DNA of 64,000 nucleotides, from assembly GCF_020181615.1 (NCBI RefSeq), contig NZ_CP084029.1:3950800-4014799 (forward strand), given 5' to 3'. Under the pieces are notes generated by a model. That model ran no database searches. It was given only the letters and a program-made list of their open reading frames with translations, and was not told where the DNA came from. Shown here in pieces: positions 1 through 7,734 of the stretch. Position 1 is the stretch's first letter. Each line of letters starts with the position of its first letter. Source of the stretch: [Mycobacterium] crassicus. GTDB taxonomy: Bacteria > Actinomycetota > Actinomycetes > Mycobacteriales > Mycobacteriaceae. The position numbers and the translations under genes are program-made.

Positions 1-523
1 CACCTGCCGTCGACTGGCAGAACACTGTGCAGAACGGGGTGTTTCGGTGATCGACGCACCGGTCAGCGGTGGTGGCCCGGCTGCCGCGGCCGGGACGCTG
101 TTGGTGATGGCCGGCGGCGAGGCCGACGTCGTCGAGCGGTGCCGACCGGTCTTCGAGACCTACGCCAACCCGGTCGTTCACCTCGGCGATCTCGGCTCGG
201 GCCAGCTGACCAAGCTGCTCAACAATCTGTTGTTCACCGCCAATCTCGCCACCGCGGCGACCGCCCTGGCCCTGGGCGAACAACTGGGGGTGTCCACCGA
301 TCGGCTCGCCGAGGTGGCGACCCGGGGCAGCGCGAACAGTTTCGCACTGAACAGTATTCGGGGCTCCGGCGGAACCCTGGACCGGCTGGCCGGCCTGGCG
401 GGGGCGCTGCTGCAGAAGGATGTGCGACTGGTGGCCGATCTCGCGCAGCGGGCGGCGGCGGCTCCGGGGGCGGTGCTCGACGCCGCCGATGCGGCGCTCG
501 CCCTGATGGAGCACCCCCGGTGA
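1..523 (+). CDS. NAD(P)-dependent beta-hydroxyacid dehydrogenase, 3' part
   Basis: This is the C-terminal part of a 3-hydroxyisobutyrate dehydrogenase / 6-phosphogluconate dehydrogenase-like oxidoreductase. The reading frame is open from base 2, so the gene starts before the window and an internal GTG at 47 is not its start. Seen: the substrate-binding signature DAPVSGG near the left edge and the [11 protein letters not shown] stretch, which carries the family's catalytic lysine and following asparagines, then the all-helical C-terminal domain. The Rossmann domain that binds NAD(P) is outside the window. It is followed 111 bp later by a P450 gene on the same strand, so it may belong to the same catabolic region. 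The substrate cannot be told from this half. Confidence 0.85.
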   Translation, partial: TCRRLAEHCAERGVSVIDAPVSGGGPAAAAGTLLVMAGGEADVVERCRPVFETYANPVVHLGDLGSGQLTKLLNNLLFTANLATAATALALGEQLGVSTDRLAEVATRGSANSFALNSIRGSGGTLDRLAGLAGALLQKDVRLVADLAQRAAAAPGAVLDAADAALALMEHPR

Positions 524-634
524 CCGCCGTTGAAAATGGGCCTGTCAACGAGTTGCCGAATGCCTTACAGTATTGGAAATAGTCGATTGTCCGAGCGCCG
601 GGATTCGCATCGCCCTGCGCACTGAGGAGGTTCG

Positions 635-1837
635 ATGACCAAGGCGGAGCTCATCTTCGACCCGTTCTCCGAGGCGTATTACGACAATCCGTTCGACACG
701 TATCGGCGGATGCGCGAGGAGGCGCCGCTGTACTACAACGCCGAGGAGGACTTCTACGCGCTGACGCGCCACGAGGATGTGGCAGCGGCGTTCAAGGACT
801 TCGAGACCTACTCCTCGGCCCGCGGCTGCGATCTGTCGATGGTGCGCTCGCCCGAGGCTCCGCCGAAATCCATCATCTTCATGGATCCGCCGGATCACCG
901 GCACATGCGCAGCCTGCTCAACAAGGCGTTCACGCCCCGCGCGATGCAGGCCCAGCGCGCCACGGTCGTCGAACAGGTCGAGCGATTTCTGGGCGACGTC
1001 GACCCCGACCGATTCGACGTGGTGCAGGACTTCTCCGGTCCGTTCCCGGTGGAGGTCATCACCCGGATGGTCGGGGTTCCCGACGAGTACCACCAGCAGG
1101 TGCGGCACTGGATCGACGCCTCACTGCACCGGGAGCCGGGCCAGGTCGAAATCAGCGAAGCCGGCATGAAGGCCACCATCGATACCGCGACCTATTACTA
1201 CGGGCTGGTGCAGGAACGCCGCGCCGAGCCGCGCGACGACATGCTCAGCAGGCTGATCGCCGCCGAGATCCCCGGCGAGGACGGCCAGATGCGGCGCCTT
1301 GACGACATCGAGATCACCGGTTTCGCCACACTATTGGGTGGCGCCGGCGCCGAGACGGTGACCAAGCTGATCGGCAACGCCGCGGTCATCTTCGCCCGGC
1401 AACCCGACCAGTGGCGCAAGTTACTCGATGACCGCAGCAAGATCCCGGCGGCCGTGGAAGAACTGCTGCGCTATGAGGGCCCGGTGCAGTACAACGTCCG
1501 CTACACGCTCAAAGAGGCGCAGGTGGCCGGCGGGACCATCCCGGCGGGCAAGCCGGTGTTCCTGATCGCCGCCGCCGCCAACCGGGATCCGGATGCGTTC
1601 ACCGATGCGGACACCTTCGACATCGACCGGGATCAGACCGAGGCGCAGCACCTGGGTCTGGGCTACGGGATTCACAGCTGCCTCGGCGCGGCTCTGGCCC
1701 GGATGGAAAGCGCTATCGCACTGGAGCATCTGCTGGATTTCATGCCGCGCTACGAGGTGGACTGGTCCGGCCTGCAGCGGGTCAACATGCAGAACGTCTC
1801 CGGATTCAAGAACGTTCCGGTCCGCGTGTTGCGATAG
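635..1837 (+). CDS. cytochrome P450 (400 aa)
   Basis: Soluble bacterial class I cytochrome P450 that should hydroxylate a hydrophobic substrate using electrons passed through a ferredoxin. Seen: the I-helix motif GGAGAET around residues 233-240 (an E-T pair for oxygen activation), the K-helix ExxR in EELLR near residue 275, and the heme loop GIHSCLGAALARME with the axial Cys at about residue 349. Length is normal for the family. An AGGAGG-type site ends 4 nt before the ATG and fixes the start. A 3Fe-4S ferredoxin gene follows after 8 bp, the usual redox partner arrangement. The CYP family cannot be assigned without a search. Confidence 0.95.
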   Translation: MTKAELIFDPFSEAYYDNPFDTYRRMREEAPLYYNAEEDFYALTRHEDVAAAFKDFETYSSARGCDLSMVRSPEAPPKSIIFMDPPDHRHMRSLLNKAFTPRAMQAQRATVVEQVERFLGDVDPDRFDVVQDFSGPFPVEVITRMVGVPDEYHQQVRHWIDASLHREPGQVEISEAGMKATIDTATYYYGLVQERRAEPRDDMLSRLIAAEIPGEDGQMRRLDDIEITGFATLLGGAGAETVTKLIGNAAVIFARQPDQWRKLLDDRSKIPAAVEELLRYEGPVQYNVRYTLKEAQVAGGTIPAGKPVFLIAAAANRDPDAFTDADTFDIDRDQTEAQHLGLGYGIHSCLGAALARMESAIALEHLLDFMPRYEVDWSGLQRVNMQNVSGFKNVPVRVLR

Positions 1838-1845
1838 GAGTGTCG

Positions 1846-2058
1846 ATGACCAAGCGACGGCAGGTGGTGGTCGATTACGGGCTGTGCGAGGCCAACGCGA
1901 TCTGCATGGGCATCAACCCGGAGATCTTCGACCTCGACGACGAGGACACCTTGCACATTCTCAAGCCCGATGTCACACCGGAGACCGAACACGACATCAG
2001 TGAAGCGGTCCGTCGGTGTCCCCGACAGGCTTTGTCGATCGTCGAGAGCGACGACTAA
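1846..2058 (+). CDS. 3Fe-4S ferredoxin, partner of upstream P450
   Basis: A 70-residue ferredoxin that probably delivers electrons to the adjacent P450. Three cluster cysteines are seen: Cys14 and Cys20 (C-x5-C in CEANAIC) and Cys58 in RRCP, the pattern of a single 3Fe-4S cluster. The residue at the variable position of the CXX-X-XXC loop is Asn17. I chose the ATG at 1846 rather than the in-frame GTG at 1840, because AGGAG at 1836-1840 sits 5 nt before the ATG and overlaps the GTG. Its stop codon overlaps the stop of the convergent DUF1330 gene by 4 bp. Confidence 0.92.
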   Translation: MTKRRQVVVDYGLCEANAICMGINPEIFDLDDEDTLHILKPDVTPETEHDISEAVRRCPRQALSIVESDD

Positions 2059-2363
2059 CGCGCCGGGAACCCGGACAGGATCACCGCGTTGCAGTCGGCG
2101 GCGGCCTGTCGCAACTTCACCGCTTTCTGGTAGCCCTCGGAGTGATACCAGGCGCGGGCGGCTTCCACGGTTTCGAATTCCAGTACGACGGTTTGATTTC
2201 CGTGCCATTCGCCTTCCAGCAGCTCATGCTGGGTGTCGACGGCCAGGATCGTCGCACCGCCGGATGCCATCGTCGGCCCGGCAGCCTTGCCGTACGCGAC
2301 CATGCCGTCCGGGTCGTTGATCGCCTCGGTCACAATGACATATCCCTTGGGCGCGTTGGTCAT
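2055..2363 (-). CDS. DUF1330 family protein
   Basis: A 102-residue protein of the DUF1330 type, a small dimeric alpha+beta-barrel fold with no agreed function. Typical features seen are the opening KGYVIVTEAINDPDGMVAYGKAAGP and the later VVLEFETVEAARAWYHSEGYQKAVKLR, where the paired aromatic and basic residues mark the family. Its ATG overlaps the stop of the upstream ferredoxin gene by one base (TGATG), so it is translationally coupled and is the last gene of the P450-ferredoxin-DUF1330 operon reading leftwards from 3870. A role with the P450 product is inferred from position only. Confidence 0.85.
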   Translation of the reverse strand: MTNAPKGYVIVTEAINDPDGMVAYGKAAGPTMASGGATILAVDTQHELLEGEWHGNQTVVLEFETVEAARAWYHSEGYQKAVKLRQAAADCNAVILSGFPAR

Positions 2364-2575
2364 CAGCTCTCCTCAGTCGGTGCGTCGGTGACATCGTCGA
2401 TGGCGTGTTCGGGACACTGCTTGATGGCGTCGCGAACGGCGTTCTCGAACTGGGGCGGCACCTCATCAACGGTGACCTCCGAATACCCGTCCGCGTTGAT
2501 GGCGAACACCTCGGGGCAGATCGTGGTACAGATACCGTGCCCGGCACAGCGATCCGGGTCGACCCAGGCTTTCAT
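2363..2575 (-). CDS. 3Fe-4S type ferredoxin, partner of P450
   Basis: A 70-residue ferredoxin. The cluster loop is CAGHGIC (Cys10, Cys16), followed by an extra Cys20 in TTICPEVF, and the last ligand Cys54 is in KQCPEHAI. His13 occupies the variable loop position, unlike the Asn in the ferredoxin at 1846, so the two P450s have ferredoxins with different loop chemistry. The four cysteines leave 3Fe-4S versus 4Fe-4S open, although the spacing is that of P450-linked 3Fe-4S proteins. The ATG overlaps the P450 stop codon by 4 bp (ATGA), so the two are co-translated. Confidence 0.92.
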   Translation of the reverse strand: MKAWVDPDRCAGHGICTTICPEVFAINADGYSEVTVDEVPPQFENAVRDAIKQCPEHAIDDVTDAPTEES

Positions 2576-3870
2576 CGCGCCCCCTCCCCCACCGCAGTGA
2601 ACTCCAGGTTGAGTTCGATCAGCCCACGCAGGATATAGGTCGGTATGTAGCGGAATCGGCGGGCGCCGGCAGGACCGTGCGACTCCTGGGAGATGGTGAT
2701 CTCCGAGGTGCGATCCAGCAGGCGCTCGATCGCGATCCGGGTCTCGGCCCGGGCCAGCGGCGATCCGGGGCAGCTGTGGATACCCCGCCCGAAGGTGATG
2801 TGCTGGCGCGCATTGGTGCGAGCCGGATCGAAGGTGTCCGGATCGGTGAAACGGCGCGGATCACGGTTGGCCGCGGCGCTGAGCACCATCAGCGTTGTGC
2901 CGGCCGGGATATGGACCCCGCCGATCTCCGCGTCGACCCGGGCGAGCCGGAAGTCACCCTTGACCGGGCTCTCGAAACGCAGCACCTCTTCGATGAAGTT
3001 CGGGATCAGACTGCGGTCGCGGCGCAGGCGCTGCTGGATGTCGGGCCGCTCACCGATGGTCTTCAGCGCGGATCCCAACAGACGCACCGTGGTCTCCTGG
3101 CCGGCCGAATAGACGTTGGTGGCAACCCGGGCCGCATCCATCGGCTCGGGAACAGAACCGTCCGGGAAGGTCGCCTCCGCCATACCGCTGAGCACGTCAC
3201 CGCGCGGCGTGGTGCGACGGTCGGTGATGTACTCGGCGAACTTGGCGTAGAGGAACTCCAGCGGGCTGTGCGCCAGGGCTTTGGCGTCGGTGCTTCCGAT
3301 CCCACCGCCGACGTTGTGGTGCATGTTGTTGACGAAGTCGTCGCGGTCCTCGTCGGGCACGCCGAGCAGGTCGGCGATCACCAAAAGCGTGAAGGGCGAG
3401 GCGAATCCGCCGATGAACTCACCGGAGCCCGACGCGAGGTAATCGTCGAGCACCTGATCGGCGAGCTCCCACATCGCGTCTTCGTTCTCCTTGAGACGCT
3501 TGGGCGTGATCAGCCGCATCAGCAGCGCGCGATGGTTGGTGTGGGTGGGCGGGTCCAGGGTCGGCAGCTGGTCGCTGAACGGCAGTTCGTCGCGGTGTTT
3601 GTCGATCAGTCCGGCCACCGTCTCGCCGCCCAGATCGCCGTCGAGCGGCACCGGGAATCCGGGGAACGGGCCGGTCACCGCGATACAGGAGGAGAACGTC
3701 TCGGCGTCGCCGGCCACCGCGCACGCCTCATCCCAACCGGTCACCATCATCACGCCATGATGCGGTTCCGGGGTGATCGGCGACCGCTCCCACAGCGCGC
3801 GCAGGTATGGGTACGGGTCGTCGACCACGCCCTGGTCGGTAAAGAAGTCGATCACATCCGGATCCGTCAC
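2572..3870 (-). CDS. cytochrome P450 (432 aa)
   Basis: Second class I P450. Seen: I-helix motif YSAGQETTVRL, ExxR in IEEVLRFE, and heme loop FGRGIHSCPGSPLARAE with the axial Cys at about residue 367; Pro follows the cysteine where Leu or Ile is more common. The frame is open further upstream, but I place the start at the GTG at 3870 (protein VTDPDVIDFF...) because the upstream extension is basic, unlike P450 N-termini, and would run through the operator at 3914-3928. It heads a leftward operon with a ferredoxin and a DUF1330 gene. The 15-bp palindrome 44 bp before the start suggests control by the local TetR regulator. Confidence 0.93.
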   Translation of the reverse strand: MTDPDVIDFFTDQGVVDDPYPYLRALWERSPITPEPHHGVMMVTGWDEACAVAGDAETFSSCIAVTGPFPGFPVPLDGDLGGETVAGLIDKHRDELPFSDQLPTLDPPTHTNHRALLMRLITPKRLKENEDAMWELADQVLDDYLASGSGEFIGGFASPFTLLVIADLLGVPDEDRDDFVNNMHHNVGGGIGSTDAKALAHSPLEFLYAKFAEYITDRRTTPRGDVLSGMAEATFPDGSVPEPMDAARVATNVYSAGQETTVRLLGSALKTIGERPDIQQRLRRDRSLIPNFIEEVLRFESPVKGDFRLARVDAEIGGVHIPAGTTLMVLSAAANRDPRRFTDPDTFDPARTNARQHITFGRGIHSCPGSPLARAETRIAIERLLDRTSEITISQESHGPAGARRFRYIPTYILRGLIELNLEFTAVGEGAR

Positions 3871-3913
3871 GACCCGCCTCGCTCTCTCCGATGCATGTAT
3901 TGCTCTCAAAGAT

Positions 3914-3928
3914 GAGAATGCAATTCTC
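3914..3928. promoter_or_regulatory. GAGAA-N5-TTCTC palindrome upstream of P450 operon
   Basis: Perfect inverted repeat GAGAATGCAATTCTC, 44 bp upstream of the P450 start at 3870. The same 15-bp palindrome recurs at 5530, 12625 and 24302, so it is probably a shared operator. That it binds a TetR protein is inference. Confidence 0.7.
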
Positions 3929-4007
3929 TGCCAATGACAGACTTCCATACGCCCCAAGGCGCGTCAACGCCGGCGCGTCACCGATGCGGCATGGACCGGG
4001 GTGACGC

Positions 4008-5342
4008 TCAGCTGTTGGCCCGGGCGGCTTCGGTCAGCGCGTTCGCCTGACGCTGGCCCTCCTTGTGGTGACTCAGCGCCCGAATCGAGACGTCGTGACC
4101 CTGCGCGGCGGCCCGCAACGCACCGACCGTCGCCTGCTCGCGGGGAATGTGGGCGAACGGGTCGAAGGAGTACCAGCGCATCGCGTTCTCATGGGTCATC
4201 TTGTTGATGTCGTCGTCGGCGACGTTGTTGGCGGTCAACACCTCCCACAGCTCCTCGGGCGCTCCCGGCCACATCGAGTCACTGTGTGGATAGTCGGCCT
4301 CCCAGGCGATGTTGTCGATGCCGATGTCGTGCCGCAGGTTCACTCCGACCGGATCGGAGATGAAGCAGGTCAAGAAGTGCTCCCGGAATACCTCGGAGGG
4401 GATCTTGCCGCCGAAGTCCTGGCCGGTCCACGTCGAGTGCATCTCGTAGGTCCGGTCCGCCCGTTCCAGAAAGTACGGAATCCACCCGGTGCCGCCCTCG
4501 GACAGGGCGATCTTGAGATCCGGGTACTTCTTGATCGGCCGAGACCACAGCAGGTCCGCGGCGGCCTGCACGATATTCATCGGCTGCAGGGTGATCATCA
4601 CGTCCATCGGCGCGTCGGGCGCGGTGATGACCAGCTTCCCGGACGACCCGATGTGCACGTTGAGCACCATGTCGTTGTCGCACAGCGCCTGCCACAACGG
4701 ATCCCAGTACTCGTTGTGGAAGCTCGGGTAGCCCATCGCGGCCGGGTTCTCGGTGAACGTCAGTGCGTGCACCCCCTTCTTGGCCACCCGCCGCACCTCG
4801 TCCGCACATTTCTGGGCGTCCCAGATCACCGGTAGCGCCATCGGGATGAAACGGCCCGGGTATGCGCCGCACCATTCGTCGATGTGCCAGTCGTTGTAGG
4901 CCCGCACCAGCGCCACCGAGAAGTCCGGGTCATCTGTGGCGAACAGTCGGCCGGCGAAACCGGGGAAGGACGGAAAGCAGATCGACCCGAGGATGCCGCC
5001 GGCGTTCATGTCCTTGACCCGCTCGTCGACGTTGTAACAGCCCGGCCGGATCTCGTCGAGGCCCTGCGGCTCCAGGCCGTACTCCTCCTTGGGGCGTCCG
5101 GCGACCGCGTTGAGCGCCACATTGGGGATCACCACGTCGCGGAACTGCCAGCTGTCCGAGCCGTCCGGGTTGTGCACCAGCCGCGGCGCGTCATCGAGGT
5201 ACTTGCGCGGCAGGTGCTTGGCGAACATGTCGGGCGGTTCGACGATGTGGTCATCGACGCTGACCAGAATCATGTCGTCCTTGTTCACGGCCTTCTCCGA
5301 TCCGGGCCGGCGCTGCGGGGCGAGCCCAACGACGTTTGACAT
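4008..5342 (-). CDS. amidohydrolase family 2 (TIM-barrel metal hydrolase/decarboxylase), 444 aa
   Basis: Amidohydrolase_2 type protein, a family that includes hydrolases and non-oxidative decarboxylases such as ACMSD. Seen: the N-terminal motif VSVDDHIVEPPDMF, the barrel segments SICFPSFPGF and DWHIDEWCGAYPGRFIPMA, VLNVHIGSSGK, and near the C-terminus the metal-site stretch WEADYPHSDSMWP. Length is typical. The short extension before VNKDDMILVSVDDH may mean the true start is about 20 codons later. It reads left from a 219-bp divergent promoter region shared with the operon starting at 5562. A degenerate copy of the GAGAA palindrome lies at 5379-5394, 37 bp before its start. Probable role: a ring-cleavage or decarboxylation step in the local pathway; the substrate is unknown. 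Confidence 0.85.
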   Translation of the reverse strand: MSNVVGLAPQRRPGSEKAVNKDDMILVSVDDHIVEPPDMFAKHLPRKYLDDAPRLVHNPDGSDSWQFRDVVIPNVALNAVAGRPKEEYGLEPQGLDEIRPGCYNVDERVKDMNAGGILGSICFPSFPGFAGRLFATDDPDFSVALVRAYNDWHIDEWCGAYPGRFIPMALPVIWDAQKCADEVRRVAKKGVHALTFTENPAAMGYPSFHNEYWDPLWQALCDNDMVLNVHIGSSGKLVITAPDAPMDVMITLQPMNIVQAAADLLWSRPIKKYPDLKIALSEGGTGWIPYFLERADRTYEMHSTWTGQDFGGKIPSEVFREHFLTCFISDPVGVNLRHDIGIDNIAWEADYPHSDSMWPGAPEELWEVLTANNVADDDINKMTHENAMRWYSFDPFAHIPREQATVGALRAAAQGHDVSIRALSHHKEGQRQANALTEAARANS

Positions 5343-5529
5343 GCGGCGTCTGACATGAAAACTATCTTCCCGCTTTCAGAGAATCAACATTCTGACGTGT
5401 CTGACGGCCCGGTTCGCCCGACGCATCGTCGGCGACACCGCGGAGCACCCCGGAACAACCGTCCCTAGCTGCAAGAACGGCCGAGTGTTGACCAAATGAG
5501 CAAAACATGGAAATCTGTTGGTCAAATAT

Positions 5530-5544
5530 GAGAACGTGATTCTC
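5530..5544. promoter_or_regulatory. GAGAA-N5-TTCTC palindrome upstream of the Rieske operon
   Basis: GAGAACGTGATTCTC, extended on both sides to TATGAGAA-N5-TTCTCATA, which makes it the longest copy. It lies 17 bp before the start of the seven-gene operon at 5562 and just upstream of its AGGAGG ribosome-binding site, so a bound protein would block initiation of transcription. A weaker copy is at 5379-5394 on the other side of this intergenic region. Confidence 0.72.
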
Positions 5545-5561
5545 ATACCGAGGAGGAACAG

Positions 5562-6107
5562 ATGCGCCTGACGCCGCTGACGGAGTCCCAGTGGGACGAC
5601 GAGGAGGTTCAGCGTGCCCTCGCCCAGGTGTTGACCGCGGACCGGCGCAACCCCCGCGGTGCCGGCAGCGCTATGACCATGCTGGCCCACCACCCGAAGC
5701 TGGCCCGGGTATTTCTCAAGTTCAACGTCGAACTGCTGTACCGCGGAACGCTCCCCGGACATCTGCGTGAGCTCGCGATCCTACGGACCGCCTACCGCCG
5801 GAACTGTGAGTACGAATGGGCTCACCACGTGACGATCGGCAAGGAAGCCGGCCTCACCGACTCCGACATCGAAGACCTGCAGCACGGCGCCGGCCGCGAC
5901 GAACTCCACCAGGCGGTCGTCAACGCGTCCGACGAACTCGACAAAGAGTCCCGGCTCTCGCCGGCCAGCGAGGCGGTCCTGTCCAAACACCTGGACGAGC
6001 ACCAGCTGATGGAACTCGTCTTCACGGTCGGCTGCTACAGCATGTTGGCCATGGCCTTCAACACTTTTGGTGTCGAACTCGATCAGAAACCCGAATCAGG
6101 GAGGTAA
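5562..6107 (+). CDS. carboxymuconolactone decarboxylase family protein
   Basis: AhpD-fold protein of 181 residues, first gene of a tight seven-gene operon ending at 11327. Seen: the helical core with LPGHLRELAILRTAYRRNCEYEWAHHVTIGKEAGLTDSDI, where the family's EYEW-x-H relay residues are present but the redox CxxC of AhpD peroxidases is absent (only one Cys). This favours a carboxymuconolactone decarboxylase-like or unknown role over peroxide reduction. ATG is preceded by AGGAGG (GAGGAGGAACAG). The Rieske oxygenase gene starts 4 bp after its stop, and the shared operon suggests a step in the same ring-degradation pathway. Confidence 0.87.
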   Translation: MRLTPLTESQWDDEEVQRALAQVLTADRRNPRGAGSAMTMLAHHPKLARVFLKFNVELLYRGTLPGHLRELAILRTAYRRNCEYEWAHHVTIGKEAGLTDSDIEDLQHGAGRDELHQAVVNASDELDKESRLSPASEAVLSKHLDEHQLMELVFTVGCYSMLAMAFNTFGVELDQKPESGR

Positions 6108-6111
6108 ACCC

Positions 6112-7425
6112 GTGGCACATTTCCCCAAGCCCGCAGCAGGAAGCTGGACTCAGGCCTATCCCGACCTGGGGACCGACCCGGTCGACTACAAGAGTTCCAC
6201 CGACCCCGAGCACTACGCGCTTGAGCAGAAGGCGATCTTCAAGCGCACCTGGCTCAACGTGGGGCGCATCGAACGGCTCCCCAAGACCGGCAGCTACTTC
6301 ACCCGGGAGCTCCCCTCGGTCTGCCAGGGCACCTCACTGATCATCGTGAAGGGCAAGGACGGGGTGGTCCGGGCGTTCCACAACATCTGCCGGCACCGCG
6401 GAAACAAGCTGGTGTGGAACGACTTCCCCAATGAGGAGACCGAGGGCACCTGCCGGCAGTTCACCTGCAAGTACCACGCCTGGCGCTACAGCCTGGACGG
6501 CGACCTCACTTTCATCCAGCAGGAGGGCGAGTTCTTCGACGTCGACAAGAGCCAGTACGGCCTGGTCAGCGTGCGCTGCGAGGTATGGGAGGGCTTCATC
6601 TTCGTCAACTTTGACGACAACGCCGAGCCGCTGAACGAATATCTTGGGCCGCTGGGCAAGGGCATCGAAGGATACCCGTTCCACGAGATGACCGAGGTCT
6701 ACTCCTACAAGGCCGAAATCGGTAGCAACTGGAAGCTTTTCATGGACGCTTTCACCGAGTTCTACCACGCGCCGATCCTGCATCAGGGGCAGTACACCAA
6801 GGAAGAGGCCGCCAAGATCCAGCAACACGGCTTCGAGGCGCTGCACTACGAGCTGTCCGGGCCGCACTCGGTGATCTCCACCTGGGGTGGGCAGTCGCCG
6901 CCGGCCGACCTCAACATGGTCAAGCCGATGGACCGGACGCTGCGCAGCGGATTGTTCGGGCCGTGGGACAAGCCGGACATCGAAGGCCTGGATTCGCTTC
7001 CACCGGGAGTGAACCCGGCGCGGGCGCCGAAGTGGGGAATCGACTCGTTCGTGTTCTTCCCCAACTTCATGGTGCTGCTCTGGGAGCCGGGCTGGTACCT
7101 GACCTACCAGTACTGGCCGACCGCCGTCGACAAGCACATCTTCGAGGCGAGCCTGTACTTCGTACCGCCGCGCAATGCGCGCGAACGCCTGGCCCAGGAG
7201 TTGGCCGCGGTGACCTTCAAGGAATACGCGTTGCAGGACGCCAACACCCTGGAAGCCACGCAGACCATGATCGGCACAGGCGTCGTCGATAAATTCCTGT
7301 TGTGCGACCAGGAGATTCTGCTGCGTCACCTGCACAAGACCGCCAGCGACTACGTCGCCGAGTACCTCAAGACCGAGTCCGACAAGATGACGAACAAGGA
7401 GCACGCCAATGGCGCTACCTGCTGA
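6112..7425 (+). CDS. Rieske non-heme iron oxygenase, alpha subunit (437 aa)
   Basis: Ring-hydroxylating oxygenase large subunit. N-terminal Rieske 2Fe-2S domain: Cys93-x-His95 (CRHRG) and Cys119-x2-His122 (CKYH). C-terminal catalytic domain: NWKLFMDAFTEFYHAPILH supplies mononuclear iron ligands His219 and His224 with an acidic ligand further on. Start chosen at GTG 6112 (MAHFPKPAAG...) with GGGAGG just upstream; the open frame to 6067 is inside the preceding gene. No small beta subunit and no dedicated reductase is adjacent; the reductase at 24350 is the likely electron donor. The next gene overlaps its 3' end by 17 bp. Related to two-component oxygenases of the KshA or phthalate type; substrate unknown. 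Confidence 0.92.
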   Translation: MAHFPKPAAGSWTQAYPDLGTDPVDYKSSTDPEHYALEQKAIFKRTWLNVGRIERLPKTGSYFTRELPSVCQGTSLIIVKGKDGVVRAFHNICRHRGNKLVWNDFPNEETEGTCRQFTCKYHAWRYSLDGDLTFIQQEGEFFDVDKSQYGLVSVRCEVWEGFIFVNFDDNAEPLNEYLGPLGKGIEGYPFHEMTEVYSYKAEIGSNWKLFMDAFTEFYHAPILHQGQYTKEEAAKIQQHGFEALHYELSGPHSVISTWGGQSPPADLNMVKPMDRTLRSGLFGPWDKPDIEGLDSLPPGVNPARAPKWGIDSFVFFPNFMVLLWEPGWYLTYQYWPTAVDKHIFEASLYFVPPRNARERLAQELAAVTFKEYALQDANTLEATQTMIGTGVVDKFLLCDQEILLRHLHKTASDYVAEYLKTESDKMTNKEHANGATC

Positions 7426-7732
7426 CTTCGCCGACCTGCAGCCCCACATCGACTGGGACCTGGCGACCGAACCGGAGCGTTACGCCAAGCGGTTGGCCTC
7501 GACCATGGCCGAGATGCAGACGTTCTACGACGCCGCCTTCCCCCGGTTGCAGGACGCGATCACCTACATGGACAAGTTCGATCTGGACGATCTTCCCGAA
7601 GATGCCCGCACGCTGATGCATCTGATGCAGTCTCTGGTGATGGTGTCCTTTCCGATCGAAGCGTGGAAGCAGCCCCGGGTGCCCGACAGCGGCGCGGCCT
7701 GGATCGACATCATCAGGGAACCGGTCGTCTGA
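7409..7732 (+). CDS. conserved hypothetical protein linked to Rieske oxygenase (107 aa)
   Basis: I do not recognise a named domain. The protein is acidic and mostly helical in appearance (MALPADFADLQPHIDWDLATEP...), with no signal peptide, no membrane segment and no cysteine cluster, so it is not a ferredoxin. It overlaps the Rieske gene by 17 bp and is followed 2 bp later by an amidohydrolase gene, so it is certainly translated with them. The codon bias matches its neighbours. It could be an accessory or small stabilising subunit of the oxygenase; this is inferred from position alone. Confidence 0.78.
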   Translation: MALPADFADLQPHIDWDLATEPERYAKRLASTMAEMQTFYDAAFPRLQDAITYMDKFDLDDLPEDARTLMHLMQSLVMVSFPIEAWKQPRVPDSGAAWIDIIREPVV

Positions 7733-7734
7733 CG

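Noticed and set aside
2677..3915. 412-codon plus-strand frame opposite the P450 gene
   Set aside because: It shadows a clear P450 with heme and I-helix motifs. The antisense product has no recognisable domain.
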